A DNA stretch of 64,000 nt, taken from contig NC_073639.1 in assembly GCF_029407905.1 (NCBI RefSeq), forward strand, positions 44,285,501 through 44,349,500. The letters are read 5' to 3'. Origin of the DNA: Bubalus kerabau (lineage: Eukaryota; Chordata; Mammalia; Artiodactyla; Bovidae). Every line of letters begins with the position of its first letter. Positions within the stretch are counted from its first letter, which is position 1. Below are positions 1 through 14,200 of this stretch, one piece after another. Below the pieces are notes generated by a model. That model did not search any database. It had not been told where the DNA came from and worked only from the letters and a program-made list of their open reading frames with translations. Position numbers and translations under genes: made by a program.

Positions 1-371
1 TCCCGGCTCCTTCCTCTGTGCTGATGGACTGTAGCAAATCCCTTCAGGACACCTGTAAATCCTTCAGTTAACTCATCTGCACCTAGGATCCCCCTAACGT
101 GGGAAACACACCCTCCTTCCTCCTCACACACTTCGTGACCCAGGGCACAGAGAAAGACAGCCTTATTATCTGTAATATAGTGAGGATGCAGCAACAGGTT
201 GAGAATGAGACTCTAATTAATTAGTATGTGCAGAAAGCACCTGAAATAGAGTGTGGCTCACAGTGACAGCTTTCATTTCATTACTACTAGAATATGCTCT
301 TTCCCAAGTCTGCTGTGCCTGTCCCCTGTCTGCAATTCTTTTCTGGAAAATGCTGCCCTTCTAACTCTGCA

Positions 372-747
372 CCGAAGAATTGACGCTTTTGAGCTGTGGT
401 GCTAGAGAAGACCTGAGAGTCCTTTGGACTGCAAAGAGATCAAAGCAGTCCATCCTAAAGGAAATCAACCCTGACTATTCATTGGAAGGACTGATGCTGA
501 AACTGAAGCTCCAATACTTTGGCCACCTGATGCAAAGAGCCAGCTCACTAGAAACGACTCTGATGCTGAGAAAGACTGAGGGCAAGAGAAGGTGATGACA
601 GAGGATGAGATGGTTGGATGGCATCACCGATTCAACTGACATGAATCTGAGCAAATTCCAGGAGATGGTGAAGGACAAGGGAAGCCTGGTGTGCAGTCCA
701 TGGGGTCACAAAGAGTCAGACATGACTTAGCGACTGAACAACAAGTG
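372..747 (+). mobile_element. BovB (RTE) LINE 3' fragment, degraded
   Basis: This carries the C-terminal end of BovB ORF2. Recognisable pieces are [14 protein letters not shown] text at the start, then [22 protein letters not shown], then a decayed [16 protein letters not shown] stretch. It ends in the typical tail reading gagtcagacatgacttagcgac then tgaacaaca. A stop at 593-595 and several changes show it is older than the other BovB copies in the window. Confidence 0.85.
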
Positions 748-1598
748 TGTCTTCTTTGAAAGCCCCCTCTACTCACTCCTCTATCTCCTGGGGCCCCTGC
801 CATGTTAACAGCCGCAGCAGCAGAATGGACAACAGGCCACTTAAGAGATAAGCAGTGGGGCTCCCACAGCAGCCATGAGTCATCACACCCCACAGCACAG
901 GCGGAGAAGCAGAGGCACGGAGGTCAGGCTGCTTGCCCGGGAGGCAGGGTTTTAGTCCAGCCGTCTGGCCCTGGCCCTCACCCTCCGCACTGCACACTCT
1001 CTCTCTCTCTGTGGGCTGGCCTCTGCCCACCCCACCAAAGGAGTGCTCAGGACATTCTCAATACAACCTGCCTCCTCCACAGGCAGCAGGCGTCCCAAGA
1101 GTGAGCTGCCTGGCATCGCAGCCCTGGGTCCAGCTGACGGACGGGGTCGTGGGACAGAGCAGGTATGCAACTCTGACTGGTCACTGCAGGCTCTGCTGTT
1201 GAGAGGCTCTGGCACCCACCTCTCCCACCCTGAGCCCTGGTCTCACAAGCCCATGCTCCGCCAGCCGCCACATGGCACGCCAGGTCCCTGTGCCAGGCCT
1301 GAGCGCGAAGCTCGGAGGAAGTAGCCCAGGGGGCGGTGGACAGAAAGACAAGGTCTCTGCCCTCAGCTCAAACTTAAAAGGTAATGGAATCACAGCGTGT
1401 GCTTACTTTCTTTTTTCTGACTTTCCTCCTATCCAGTCCACCCTCTCTAGGGCAGTGGGCCTCAACCAGGGGGTGTCCTGCCCACTACGGGACACTCAGC
1501 AATGTCTGGTGACATTTTTCATCATCACAACTTTGGAAGAGGGGTTTTCACTGGCAGCTGGTGAACAGAGGCCAGTGATGCTGCTAAACATCTGACCA

Positions 1599-1742
1599 GG
1601 GATTTCTCTGGTGGTCCAGTGGCTAAAACTCCGTGCTCCCAATGCAGGGGCCTGGGTTCCATCTCTGGTTAGGGAACTAGATTCCACACGCTACAACTAA
1701 GACCTGGCACAGCCAAATAAATATTACAAAAAAAAAAAAAAA
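1599..1742 (+). mobile_element. CHR-type tRNA-derived SINE
   Basis: It begins with the head ggatttctctggtggtcca and continues with the tRNA-like promoter text ending in ccatctctggttagggaa. It finishes with cacagccaaataaata and a run of about 14 A. This is the artiodactyl/cetacean CHR family. Confidence 0.85.
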
Positions 1743-2078
1743 GTCTGGCCAGGCACGGACAGCCCCTCTCCCCACAACCAACAAAAAATTTTCTGATCCA
1801 AGTGTCAGCGGTGCCAACATTAAAGAAGCCCACCAGAGGAGGAGCCGTGGCTTCCATGTGGGAGGACCCAGCAGGCCTGCATGGCTTTAAAGAGAATGAG
1901 GCTCTGGTGGGGTGAGGGTCCCGCTTTACAGGAAGAATCTGTGGGCCAGTCTCCTGTTCCCTGCCAGCCCAGTGACACCTGGGAATCGCTGGGTAGGATG
2001 GCTAATATCAACCGAAAACGTTGCTGTTTCTTCACTTCCACCCCACGCGGCCTCTGAATGGTCACATCAGGTACTGAC

Positions 2079-2248
2079 CCAGCTGCGCCCAGAGAGGATT
2101 GTACGGGTGTGTCTTGGCCAGCATGTTGACCAGCTGAGAGGTGCGTTTCTCAGAGAAGGCTTTGATGGGTGGGTGGTCAACGGGCATGACGGTGGGTACC
2201 CAGGCCAGGTGGTAGGTTAGGACTGCAGTCAGCAGGGCAGCAAAAAAC
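2079..2248 (-). CDS. FNIP2: FNIP2 exon 12
   Basis: The exon is 170 nt: one base completing Gln, 56 codons [20 protein letters not shown] through [20 protein letters not shown] to NPLWAQL, then one base of Gly. The acceptor is cccatttctccaag and the donor CTGG|gtcagt. A second GT four bases further on is possible but would break the phase expected from the protein. [10 protein letters not shown] and [17 protein letters not shown] are the best-conserved FNIP blocks; DLYG must come from the next exon, left of the window. Confidence 0.96.
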
Positions 2249-5200
2249 CTTGGAGAAATGGGAGAAAACATAACCAAGTGAGTCAACGCAGGAAGAGGCA
2301 GTCACCCACAGCACGTACACGGGCGAGGAACTGCCGTGCAAGGCCCCAGTGGGCCGCCCTTACTGGTTCTTGTTGATCTGCTCTATCAGGAGTGTAAACT
2401 CCTTGAGGAAGCGCTGGCACAGCTGGGTCCTCTCCAAGGTGCTGGACATCATGGCCAGCCACACGGGCTCGGCGATCCTGGGCACGGAGTACAGGCTCCA
2501 GATCGTCCCTCTACAGAAGAGAAGGGGAGCAGGGAACTGTCACAGGTGTCGTGGTGGGTGACCTTTGCATAAAGGAACCCAGAAGAAAACAGTCATCTGG
2601 ATCTACGGAGCCCCTAAGGCATTCAAAGCAGAACATACACAGGGGTCAGGTGCAGGGCAGGAACAGAGACACAGACAAAGACAGCTGACTTGTGGACACA
2701 GTGTGGGAAGGAGGTTGGGGGTGAACTGGGAAAGTAGCACTGACTTATATACGTTACCGTCTGTAAAACAGACAGCTAGTGGGAAGCTGCTGTATAGCAC
2801 AGGGAGCTCAGCTCGGGGCTCTGTGATGACCTAGAGGGGTGGGATTGGGGCGTGGAAGGGGAGCTCAAGAAGAGGGGACATATACGCATAGTAATGGCTG
2901 AATCACGCTGTTGTACAGCTGAAACTAATACAACTTTGTAAGGCAATTATACTCCAATAATAAAATGTTTTAAACAGAAAACTACAAATAAAGTAATATG
3001 AAACAGGGGCTGGTAAACAAGGACACAATGTACAGGTCAAATCTGACCTTTCTTATAAATAAAGCTTTACTGGCACACGGCCACGTGCATCATTTCCCTA
3101 TTATCTTTCGGTACATTTGCACAACAGAAAAGCTGAGCAGCTGCAGCAGAGACCCCTTTTCAGGAAACGTATACTAAACACTGATGTAAAATATCCTTTA
3201 AGATGCCTTGTGTCAGAATCTAGGGCAATTTTTACTGGAAAAGAAAATAAGGAAGAAAAATCAAATATGCTAGACTGAAAATGTGACCAGAGGCAACTCA
3301 ACTCTCCCAATTTCTCGTCAGCACCTTCCTTCTCTGAACCAAAGCACTTTATTCACTTCACATGAAAAAGCTACATAAATGTCTCTTCTTCACTATATTA
3401 TTTACTAGATTGTTACACAGACTGACAGAATCAAATTCTTAGGACAGTACACTGTTAGGAAACTGATGAGTCTAGTCATATCATTTTACAGATTAAGAAA
3501 CCGAGGTGTAGCAGAGCTAGGTTCCTCGCAGCAGACACACACTCCGATGAGGACGCCTGGTGCTGCGGGCTCTGCTCCAGCCCATGTGGCTCACGGGGGT
3601 CTTTCCAGGGAGCACTCTGACTTAGCCTAGGCTTCCATTCCCCACTGAGAAACTGGCTTTAAGAAGCACTGCAACAGCCCTGCTCAGCCTGTTGACCATG
3701 AATCCCACGTGCCCCCCAGAGCAGACCACCTTTCTGCCTCTGAGGCTAGGACACATCCCCTCTCCCCGGTGAATAGACACGAGGCATATTCTGACCTCAG
3801 TCTGGGGCCATGTGCATCAAGGAGCTGGGACACACAGGATCCTGCCTTGGTGTGCCAAGCAGAGCATCTCTGAGCAGGCAGGAGGGACAAGTTACAGCCA
3901 CACAGACCTGGGGTTCACCTACTGAAACCAAGGCCGCCAAGCACTAACACACCATACTGTCATTGTTTCTGAGCAGCGGTTTGCTAACGTAAGAACAAGA
4001 CCCATCCATCCACAGTGAGGCCTCTGATCCTGCACTTTAAGATCTGGACCTTTCGTTAAAGAAGTGTGCAGACGCTCCAGCACAAGCCAGCCTGGATCTG
4101 CCACAGCAGCCTCAGGGCGCCTACACTGCAGGAGGTTCACTAGTCACCACACTGCCACCGAAATACACAGCTGCACATATTCCTTAAATATCTGACTTAG
4201 TCTGAGCAACCCCAGATAACGAGTCATGTGTTACTGGAGTACTTTACACATAACTCAGGGCTCAGCAAAGACTGGATGGAGACTTTGCTTCAAGCAGCAT
4301 CTGAGTTCACCAGCCTTTACCTTAATCATCACCAAAACCTCCTAATGTTCTAAGACTTGTAAACATTTTTGTTCTGCAGCTAGAGAGGAACAGTTAGATT
4401 CGTTCATTAGCTCGTGACTGTTTCAGAGGGGGCTTCCACTCCGCGCCCAAGAAGCCGGCTGTAAGGAGAGCTGCAACAACCCTGCTCAGCCTGGTGATTG
4501 TGAATCCCACCTGCCCTCAGAGCAGACTGCCTTTCTGCCCGACACAAGGGGCAAGACCTCTAGAAAACTGGTCTCCAGGATACAAAGGTCATCAATCAGG
4601 AACTCACAGTAAAGATACACTAGGGTGACCATGTGATTTATGTCCTGAGGAGGACCCTCACGGGGAGGACACCAGGTGTGCACAGGACGGTCCTGACAAA
4701 CTGGAGTGTAATGTCCCTGACACACACACTCTCCCCACTTGTGCTCTGGACGAACATCTGGGCTTCAAGTTTCTGCATCTGTAAAATGGGCCAAGAGTGC
4801 TTACTCTGAGGGTTTTTGTGAGATGACATGAGACATATGAACATCAATTTTCTCCATTCATTCTGGTAGACAATCAGATCAAAAACTGTCCCTCAGGCAG
4901 TCATGAGGATAACTTGGTGCTGGTGACTTAAACTTTTGCTGCTTCAGGCCTTAGCTTCCAAGGAAGGAGCTGCTAAAATAACCAATAACTGCCAGCCCCC
5001 AAGTCGGAATTTGCCCCCAACTCTGAATTCCGAGTCATGGTCTCCATGCATGTGGAGGTTCAAGGTTGCTGCTCCACAATGTCCCTTGCTGGGTTTGCCA
5101 AACGTTGCCAACTTACCTGAACTCCCCTAGAGCTTCCATTAGACGGCTGACGTAGAACTGGACACGGAGACTCGACTCTGCTATCTTCCTGCAGGAAATC

Positions 5201-8200
5201 ATGGCCTTCGGTGGAGAGAAAAGAAGCCACTTTATGGTGAGACGACATTCCTTCACAATCATCTACCAGGCTTTATTCATGAGACAAGGTTACAGCCCAC
5301 ATGGGAGGCAGTAATTCCCTTTCCCAAAGCAGTGAGCACCTGCTGACTGGCATCAGTGTGCCTATGGATCTGTCTACCACTGCTGCCGCCAATCCACGTG
5401 CCCCAGGAAAGCGATCCAGTAGAGAGAGCCCGCCGCCCTTACAGCCCTGTGGGGCCACGTACTGTACTTTCAGTACCTTTTCAATGGCACTCTTCAGCCT
5501 GTTCATGTGAGATTCAAACAGGGGGAAATGAGAAAAAAAGAAGTCCTGGAAATTTCTCTGTGCCTCTTCCTTCTCGCATAGTGAAAAGATGATGCTTATG
5601 GCAATCTTCTTCCTCCGGACTATGGCCGGGTTGGAACTGCAGGTTTCTTCGGCCAAGCTGAACGTCTCATCCATTGACCTGGAAGGAGAAGGGGTTTGAG
5701 GAGTCGCCCTGCCATCAGTGGACCACAGGGAAAATGAGCCATGAAGCCAGGGTGACACCCTGACAGCCTACCAGGGCATGTGGTCCTCACTCAGAGCACA
5801 TCCCCTGCTAAGCCGTCCTCCTCCATCAGATTCTATTGTGAAAATGAAAACCTCTACTTGATACTCAGTGTTATCCTTACATGAAAAGAAACTTCAGTGA
5901 GAACTGAAAGTAATTTTAAGTGCCCTCTTATTAGACACTTAGTACTTTTCCCTTGAACTGTGTTACATCAGACTGGTGGTATTTTGGAAGGGGTGTGAAA
6001 CATCTGTTGGCTCAAAACATAGGCCCTCAGTTTTAGCTGATAGATACCAGTAGATAAGACTCTCTGAAAGGGAAGGTCCACTGCGGTCCACTGTGTGACC
6101 GGGACATCGTGTTTGGACATTTACTAGCAGCCAAGGCTTGCCTTCCCAAGGTTACTAAAACTATTAGATGAAGTTACTCCTCTAAATGCTGAGACTAAGC
6201 CACGTGACCTTGAACATTCTCCGGCAAACCCCCCAAGAAGAAAGAGCCCCCTCTTTTCTACTATAGTCAGCACCTGGACCAACTTAACGTTCTGTGCAAA
6301 GACTCTGCTTCTAGGATGAGAGAAGTATGAAGCCAACAAACTGAATGCATATTCAATTTGTTTTAAGGGGTGAACCTCACAAATACAGCCAATCCAGGTC
6401 TCTCCTTTATTCTGAAAAACCAGCATATAACCATGTAGCTGCTAATAGCAAGAGTGAAAGATTTTTTAAATTATTTTGTTTTTTTCTATTAAAAAAAAAC
6501 TAACACCAAAGCAAAGGATGTGCATTCATGCTAAGTCACTTCAGTTATGTACAACTCTTTGTGACCCAATGGAGTGTAGCCCGCCAGGCTCCTCTGTCCA
6601 TGGGATTCTCCAGGTAAGAATACTGGAGTGGGTAGCCATGCGCTGCTCCAGGGGATCTTCCTGCTCCAGGGGATCTTCCTGACCCAGGGATAGAACCCCC
6701 ATCTATGTCTCCTGCACTGGCAGATGGGTTCTTTACCACTAGCGCCACCTTTAGGAAGTCCCGAAGCAAGTGACATCACACTGCAAATGAAAGCGCCTAG
6801 CATGGCACAAGGCAGGTTTGCAGTAAATCTTTCTCATTGACCCTAGTGTTCAGCTTTGTCTGTTGCTAAGCACAGGAGGACGCTGCCTCCTTCACGTCCT
6901 TTACTACAAACTACACCCCGATGGCCACGTCTGCTGGCAGAACTCAAGGCAGCCAGCCTCATTCCCGGTCTTTAACTTGTTATTTAGTGCTCTACTCACA
7001 GATCTCGAGCATACCCAGATTTTAAAAACATACACACATCAGAAGTTTTATGGTCAAGAAAGCTATCTCTTTTAAAATGAGATAAAAAAGGAAAGGAGAC
7101 AGGCACCGTGTTCAAACCTCAGAGGACCATGTCATTGGTGTGGCTGATAAATCAGTAAAAGACTTCACTCACAGACATACCAGGGGAAGGACATGGTCTC
7201 CCAGTGCTCTTGTAAATGCTAGGCATTAAAATAAACCAGCAACTGCTTTCTCTGAGAAACCCCTAGATCCTAATTATTTACTTGGCAGAAAGAAACTGTC
7301 GAGGCGCTCTTACGATTTTACTTAATTTCACACAATGCTCCCTCTTCTTTTCCACAGTACCTGTCCAATAACTTTGATTCTCTGCACCAGTTTATTTGTA
7401 TTCTGTAGAGGAAAAGCTTATGTTACACCAATCCTTTCTTGCAACCCTTTCTTCTTTGTCATCTCCTCCTTCCCTCCTTTTTGTAAAAGTAAGAATGCCT
7501 ACATCAGTCTGCATGTCTTGGTCAATGTGGTCTCTAATAATCAAATTGCAGTGACCATCGAGCTCTCTTCAGATGTCTGAGTCAGCTCTAGTTCCACCCT
7601 GAAAACAGTAACCAACTCCAGTCAGCACAGCAGACGGTGCCACCTGCTGAATTTCTGAGAATCACCCACAGCTCTAACAGCATGTTGGCTCTCACTTGCT
7701 CCCCTGAACTCTAAAGCAGCTGAGTTTCCTTCAGTCTGTAGTAGTCTTGGATTGGCCACGCAAACGGGAATAAATCAGGCCATGTGGTATTTACAAATAT
7801 ACTTTTTTTAAGCCTGGGATCATTTTTTTTTAATTGGAGGAAAATTGCTTTACAACGTTGTGTTGGTTTCTGCCATACGACGACTCGAATCAGTCATAAT
7901 GATATACATATCCCCTCCCTCTTGAGACCCCCTCCCTCTCTATCCCAGCCCTGTAGGTAAGCACAGAGCGCAAGGCAAGCTCCCTGTGTTATGTTACACA
8001 GCAGCTCTCCACTAGCTATTTCACACGTGCTGCTTTCTCAGCTTGTCCTACCCGCTCCTTCCCCTGCTATGCTCACAAGTCTGTTCTCTGCCTCTGAATC
8101 TCCACTTCTTCCCTGTAAATAGGTTCACCAGTACTATTTTTCTGGATTCCACATGTACGCATTCATATATGATATATATGATATTTGTTTTTCTCTTTCT

Positions 8201-11200
8201 GACTTGCTTCACTCTGTATAACAGGCTCTTGGTTCATCCACCTCACTACAACTAACTCACATTCCTTCCTTTTTATGGCTGAGTATTACTGTAAATATGC
8301 TTTTAAGATCAATCTACATGATAGTATGCTTCAAAGTGTTTTTCAACATTTAACTACGCACACAAATACTTTACCATAGCTTTACCGTCAGGGCACTAGG
8401 TGAGATACACAGTCCATTTTGCAAACATGGAAACTGAGGCAGAGTGACTGACTTGCTTTAGAAACAAAGCTTTTCAATGACCAGATGCAATCAGAGCCCA
8501 GGGCTTCTGTCTGCTGGCCCTGGCTCACTGCTTGGACACTGGGAATGCCCAGGGCTCTGGCCCCACGTCTGATCCGTCTGCTGGGGTCACCCAGCTGAAG
8601 TACTGAGGGGAGGGGTGGGGAGCAATCACACAGCCGACAGGCCTTCAAGTCAAGGGAAGACCAAGCTACACACTGAATTTTTCTTCTTATTAAAAAAAAA
8701 CAAACAGAACTTTGTTGACACTTATGAACAGCATTTACATACGTTATGAATACTTCAGGAACCGAAATGAAGCCCAAACTCTACTATTTAAGTACATCTC
8801 AGTGACCCATAGCTGATCTCAGGACTGCTTAATCTAACTGCTTATGTCACTCTGAACTTACAACTGAATCTGTGGATTACACTGGAATATATGAAATCAC
8901 CATTTCTGTAGGTCAAAGAACATCTCATCAGCAACTCTGGTTACTCGTTTTATAATTCAAGTCAGCAGCCTTTCTGGGACATTACAGCTGCTTCTTCAGG
9001 GTTTCAACAGCCCCACTAAGCAGGGAAATCTCTGCAGCCTCTCTCCCACACCCCTCTGGCAGCACCTCTGCATCAGCTGGTAAACTGCCCCTGACTCCGC
9101 CCACCCTGTCTCCAGGCACCAAAGCTCCCCGCGTGGGATGGCAGGGCCCCGAGGTGTGGATATCCATGAGCAACCAAAACTGTGGACTGTGAAGATCCTC
9201 CCTGGCCACCCTGAACTCTCTCTGGAATGAAGTCTTTGCTGTGACTTTTCCCTCAGAGCAGAAGCAATCACATCTCTGGCACCCACTGTTCTCTGGTCCA
9301 GAGTCAGAGACTAATCCCCACTCCCACAAGGGTGCTGCCACAAGGGAGATGGGCAACACCCCTGTAACTGAAGTATCTTCATAGGCAGTGATGGATGATG
9401 AGTCTCTGCAGCCCTTCCATCCTGGGTGTCAGACAGGACAAGCCCAGGGCCAGCCCAGGCTGTGCCCCCTCGCAGGGCTGCTCTCAGAAGAAGCTTGAAG
9501 TAATATTCAGTGGGTACGATTTCGATCCCTAACTCGGTCACCTTTAACTTGTGCTAAGTGAAGTCTGATGGGGTGATGACGCATGCACATGGGCATGCAC
9601 ACAGACGCCAGGCAACTGAGCACACGGGGAACTTGGACGCTGAGCAGTCAGCCTGGGGGCAGGCACATACCCACACGACCAGAACCCAGGTGCCATGAGG
9701 CCCCAGGTGGCAAGGCTGGGACCTGGGCCCAGATTGGTGGTGGCAGCAGAGGTCACGGCTGTGGGAGAGGAAAAGGGCTTGGGTGGGACACAGTGGAGGC
9801 AGCTTGTCTGTCTATCATAGAGCCCGTCCTTGTGGGGTCTGCAAAAATACTCAGCTCTTTGTCTTGAGCCCCAGGGCAGTAAATTATCACAAAGAAGAGC
9901 CTACAGTGGACAATGCAGTAAAGTATTAATACATCAGGGAGTTACTAGAGTTCTTCAAAGAGTTTGTAATCTCTCATTTTGAAAACTGCAGCAACATTGC
10001 CAAGCAAATACTCACAAGCACAGAAATAGAAATCAAGTGTAGAGATTGCTGCACTGGATAGAAAATACTCATTACTTTCTAGATGAAGCTTTAGATGATG
10101 AAATTATTAATAAGGAAGACCATTTTAAAATTAATTTTCCATATAATTGACAACATAGCATAGACTGCATAAACAGGCATTCTGAATTACATGCAATGCA
10201 CAAAGATACTTCTAATTTCTTGTAAGACCTCCGTAAATTGCAGGAATTGGCAGAGGAAACACTAAAATAATCTTGTATAAATTTACATTTAAAACTGAAT
10301 TCAGACATACAAAATGGATATGTGTGAAGAATAAAATCTTTAGCAAAACTTCTCCATAAGAATAATCTGATCCACGCACATATGGACACCTTATCTTTGA
10401 CAAAGGAGGCAAGAATATACAATGGATTAAAGACAATCTCTTTAACAAGTGGTGCTGGGAACTCTGGTCAACCACTTGTAAAAGAATGAAACTAGAACAC
10501 TTTCTAACACCATACACAAAAATAAACTCAAAATGGATTAAAGATCTAAACGTAAGACCAGAAACTATAAAACTCCTAGAGGAGAACATAGGCAAAACAC
10601 TCTCTGACATACATCACAGCAGGATCCTCTATGACCCACCTCCCAGAATATTGGAAATAAAAGCAAAAATAAACAAATGGGACCTAATTAACCTTAAAAG
10701 CTTCTGCACATCAAAGGAAACTATTAGCAAGGTGAAAAGACAGCCTTCAGAATGGGAGAAGATAATAGCAAATGAAGCAACTGACAAACAACTAATCTCG
10801 AGAATATACAAGCAACTCCTAGAGCTCAACTCCAGAAAAATAAATGACCCAATCAAAAAATGGGCCAAAGAACTAAATAGACATTTCTCCAAGGAAGACA
10901 TAAAGATGGCTAACAAACACATGAAAAGATGCTCAACGTCACTCATTATCAGAGAAATGCAAACCAAAACCACTATGAGGTACCATTTCACACCAGTCAG
11001 AATAGCTGCGATCCAAAAGTCTACAAGTAATAAGTGCTGGAGAGGGTGTGGAGAAAAGGGAACCCTCTTACACTGTTGGTGGGAATGCAAACTAGTACAG
11101 CCACTATGGAGAACAGTGTGGAGATTCCTTAAAAAACTGGAAATAGACCTGCCTTATGATCCAGCAATCCCACTGCTGGGCATCCACACTGAGGAAACCA

Positions 11201-14200
11201 GAAGGGAAAGAGACACGAGTACCCCAATGTTCATCGCAGCACTGTTTATAATAGCCAGGACATGGAAGCAACCTAGATGCCCATCAGCAGATGAATGGAT
11301 AAGAAAGCTGTGGTACATATACACAATGGAGTATTATTCAGCCATTAAAAAGAATACATTTGAATCAGTTCTAATGAGGTGGATGAATCTGGAGCCTATT
11401 ATACAGAGTGAAGTAAGCCAGAAAGAAAAACACCAATACAGTATACTAACGCATATATATGGAATTTAGAAAGATGGTAACAATAACCCTGTGTACGAGA
11501 CAGCAAAAGAGACACTGATGTATAGAACAGTCTTATGGACTCTGTGGGAGAGGGAGAGGGTGGGAAGATTTGGGAGAATGGCATTGAAACAAGTAAAATA
11601 TCATGTATGAAATGAGTTGCCAGTCCAGGTTCGATGCATGATACTGGATGCTTGGGGCTGGTGCGCTGGGACGACCCAGAGGGATGGAATGGGGAGGGAG
11701 GAGGGAGGAGGGTTCAGGATGGGGAACACGTGTATACCTGTGGCGGATTCATTTTGATATTTGGCAAAACTAATACAGTTATGTAAAGTTTAAAAATAAA
11801 ATAAAATTAAAAAAAAATAATAAAAAATTAAAAAAAAAATAAATAAGCATGGTGACAATAAAAAAAAAAAGAATAATCTGATCTAGACATACTAAAATTT
11901 ATATTTTTAAAGTTTATTAAAAATTTATCTCAATGTTGTTATAATTTATACAACTCCAGTAACTGTTACAATAAACAAAATGAGCTTTCCCAAAATAAAA
12001 AAATTATCTGCCATCTTGCATTTGAAAGGAGCAGCTAACACTGCTTTCAATTATGCCAACTGACATACAAATTCTGATGACCTAAACAAAAGAATCTACA
12101 GAAAAGTGAGCCAGAAAAATCTTATGAGTTAAGATATCATATGAAGTATTACTACTGATTATATAAAATGACTGCATCAAAACATTTTTTTTTGCAATTT
12201 ATAAGTTTATGTTAATAGTCACGGATCACCATTATTCCTATTATATTTTGAAAGTAAAATATTTTTAATATATTTATTTATATTTATTTATTTGGCTGTG
12301 CTGAGACTTAGTTACAGCATGTGGGATTTAGTTCCCTGACCAGGGATTGAACCCAGGTCCCTTGCATTGGGAGTGAGCAATCTTAACTGCTGAACCATCA
12401 GGAAAGTCCTGAAAGTAAAATACTTTTAATGGAAAAGCCTTACACTCATTTTATAGGTTGTTCTCAAAATGCCTGGAGCATAATTTTTTAAAAAGAAACA
12501 TTAACACGTGATGTTAATTTTGGGAGAAGAGAGTGCCGGCAGCCTGACGCCCTCTACGTGTCTCAACCCCCCATCTCTGGTTCTTTCAGGACCACTTCCA
12601 TGAAGGTTCCCCAAGCCCCAGGACCTCCAGAATGCTGCCTCTCTCTCCCAAGCTCCAAACACTCTACCCTCTCTAAGCATTTATCTTCTTTATACCATTA
12701 TTTACCTGTGCGTCTTCATGAACTTCTGAAATGCAGTTGTGCAGCTGACTCTTCACTCCCTCACAGACCCTATACATGCTACCACAACTCAACTTACTAA
12801 GTCAACCAACTGTCATCTGGATTTTATAGGGACAACCATCTTCATTCCCTTTTAAGTTGTGGGTTTTATGAAGAAGAGATTGGAAGCTATTGATGTAACA
12901 TTATCATAAGTCAAAAATGTACATTTTGCAATGTAACTAAACGTTAGATCTGAAACCAACTGAAATAAAGGCAATGGATATCTTGGTACCATCTCTATTC
13001 ATAATCAAACTCATGACTGTTTAAGAATTTAAGTTTTACCAAAAAACAAAAAAAAAAGAGCATGTCACCATTCTTGGGTTCATATATTTTCAAAGACCAT
13101 ACTGTGTCACCCTAAGCCAAGATTTATTCCAGCCTTCACACTTACACAAGCTACTCCCGGAGGGGAGCCAGTACAAACAGAGGATGTACTCACTTTAAAT
13201 CAACACAGATCTACCCAGATATTCCCAGTGTCTTTCCTGGACCCTCAACTTGTAAACTTCCAGGCTGAGCCGAAGCTGAGCGGAAAGCTTCCACACTTTC
13301 TCAGGGATGGCAGGTGAACGTAGTGTCTGTGGGCACCCCCCCGGCTGCCCACCTGGGTGCCCCTCGCAGCAAGGGGGACCCAGCTTACCTCCTGGGGATG
13401 ATGCCGTTTTCCAAGCTTGTGGTCTGGCTCCGAAGCCAGCGGCGCTGGTAGCTGCTGGACGAGGAAGTGGAGGAGCTTGGAGATGGGAACGGTGTGATCA
13501 GAAGGCTGCTCAGGGAGGCTGTGAGAAGAAGATTGGAAAGTGCGAGTTGAATTCAAGGAGCCTGCGTGAACCTACACAAAAAGCACAAGCCCAGGATCCT
13601 AACTGTTCTGGTTCTACAGGCCACACCCAGCAGAGGGAGACCAGTCTCCCTAAGACTTCTGTACTGCGAGAAAATATCCCATAAAGGGGGAAACAAGTCA
13701 AAAGGAACAGGGACCACAGACAGAGCCTTGCATCCATGACCAGACCTCACTTACAAATGCAAACAATTATTACTCATCCACTCAGAGTGCAAACTGAAGA
13801 TTTCTGATACAGTGTTCCACAGAACTATTGCTGTTGCTGCCGGGTAACCAGTGCCCTACACAGCGTTTACTCACACACATTAACCTCTTTTGACTGCTTC
13901 TTCACTCTATTTAGAGGTGAAATCGAGGCAGAAAGGCAGTTCCTCCACACAGCACTGCCTCTCCTGCACCCCCAGCCCCAAATGCATAGTGGGCCCTTGG
14001 CCCACTGCCACTCCCTTGCTGTGAAAGAAGAATATGTGCATGTGGGTTTGGAATGCTGGAGGAGGCAGACTTTTTCTCCTTTTACCTCCCCAAGTTACTG
14101 GGTCAGGTAGAGAAGGGGATGGAATGTGACAGGCAGCCAGTCGACATTTTCAGACACAGGTACTGACTTCACTAAGCGCAGTGTACCATGCTCGTGGACA

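Larger units (their letters stand above)
1..2078 (-). other. FNIP2 intron 12 (partial)
   Basis: The start of the intron after exon 12. It holds a BovB relic (372-747) and a CHR SINE (1599-1742). The remainder (1-371, 748-1598, 1743-2078) is unique-looking sequence. Short open frames on both strands overlap each other and have no coding character. The next expected coding text (DLYGAIGSP) is not present, so the next exon is beyond the left edge. Confidence 0.85.
2511..5116 (-). other. FNIP2 intron 10
   Basis: 2.6 kb. It contains an L1 3' UTR relic (2722-2982), a DNA-transposon-like fragment (3005-3154), and two short MIR-like pieces around 3475-3530 and 4765-4850. A partial self-similarity exists: the CCTGCTCAGCCTG text near 3679 and 4479, each followed by a similar clause about being 'upstream of cagactgcctttctgcc', suggests an old 0.8-kb-spaced duplication. 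Otherwise nothing is recognised. Confidence 0.7.
5679..13388 (-). other. FNIP2 intron 8
   Basis: 7.7 kb. It contains a Bov-tA (6521-6762), an L1 3' end (7812-8292), a MIR-like piece (about 8400-8480), a young 1.5-kb L1 insertion (10373-11868) and a CHR SINE (12262-12410). Between these, 5770-6520, 6770-7810, 8480-10357 and 12420-13388 hold unique intronic sequence with no gene or structured RNA that I recognise. Confidence 0.85.

Noticed and set aside
1590..1742. tRNA genes suggested by the tRNA-like heads of CHR and Bov-tA elements
   Set aside because: The heads are parts of SINEs with A-rich tails and target-site duplications, without an intact cloverleaf. They are repeated across the window.
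5273..5758. A 161-codon open frame as one exon
   Set aside because: Only 5678-5477 is coding. The frame reads through the donor gtactg into intron 9 and past the acceptor upstream; exon 10 continues the protein.
10486..11469. A 327-codon plus-strand gene
   Set aside because: It is the C-terminal part of L1 ORF2 in a 5'-truncated insertion with a target-site duplication.
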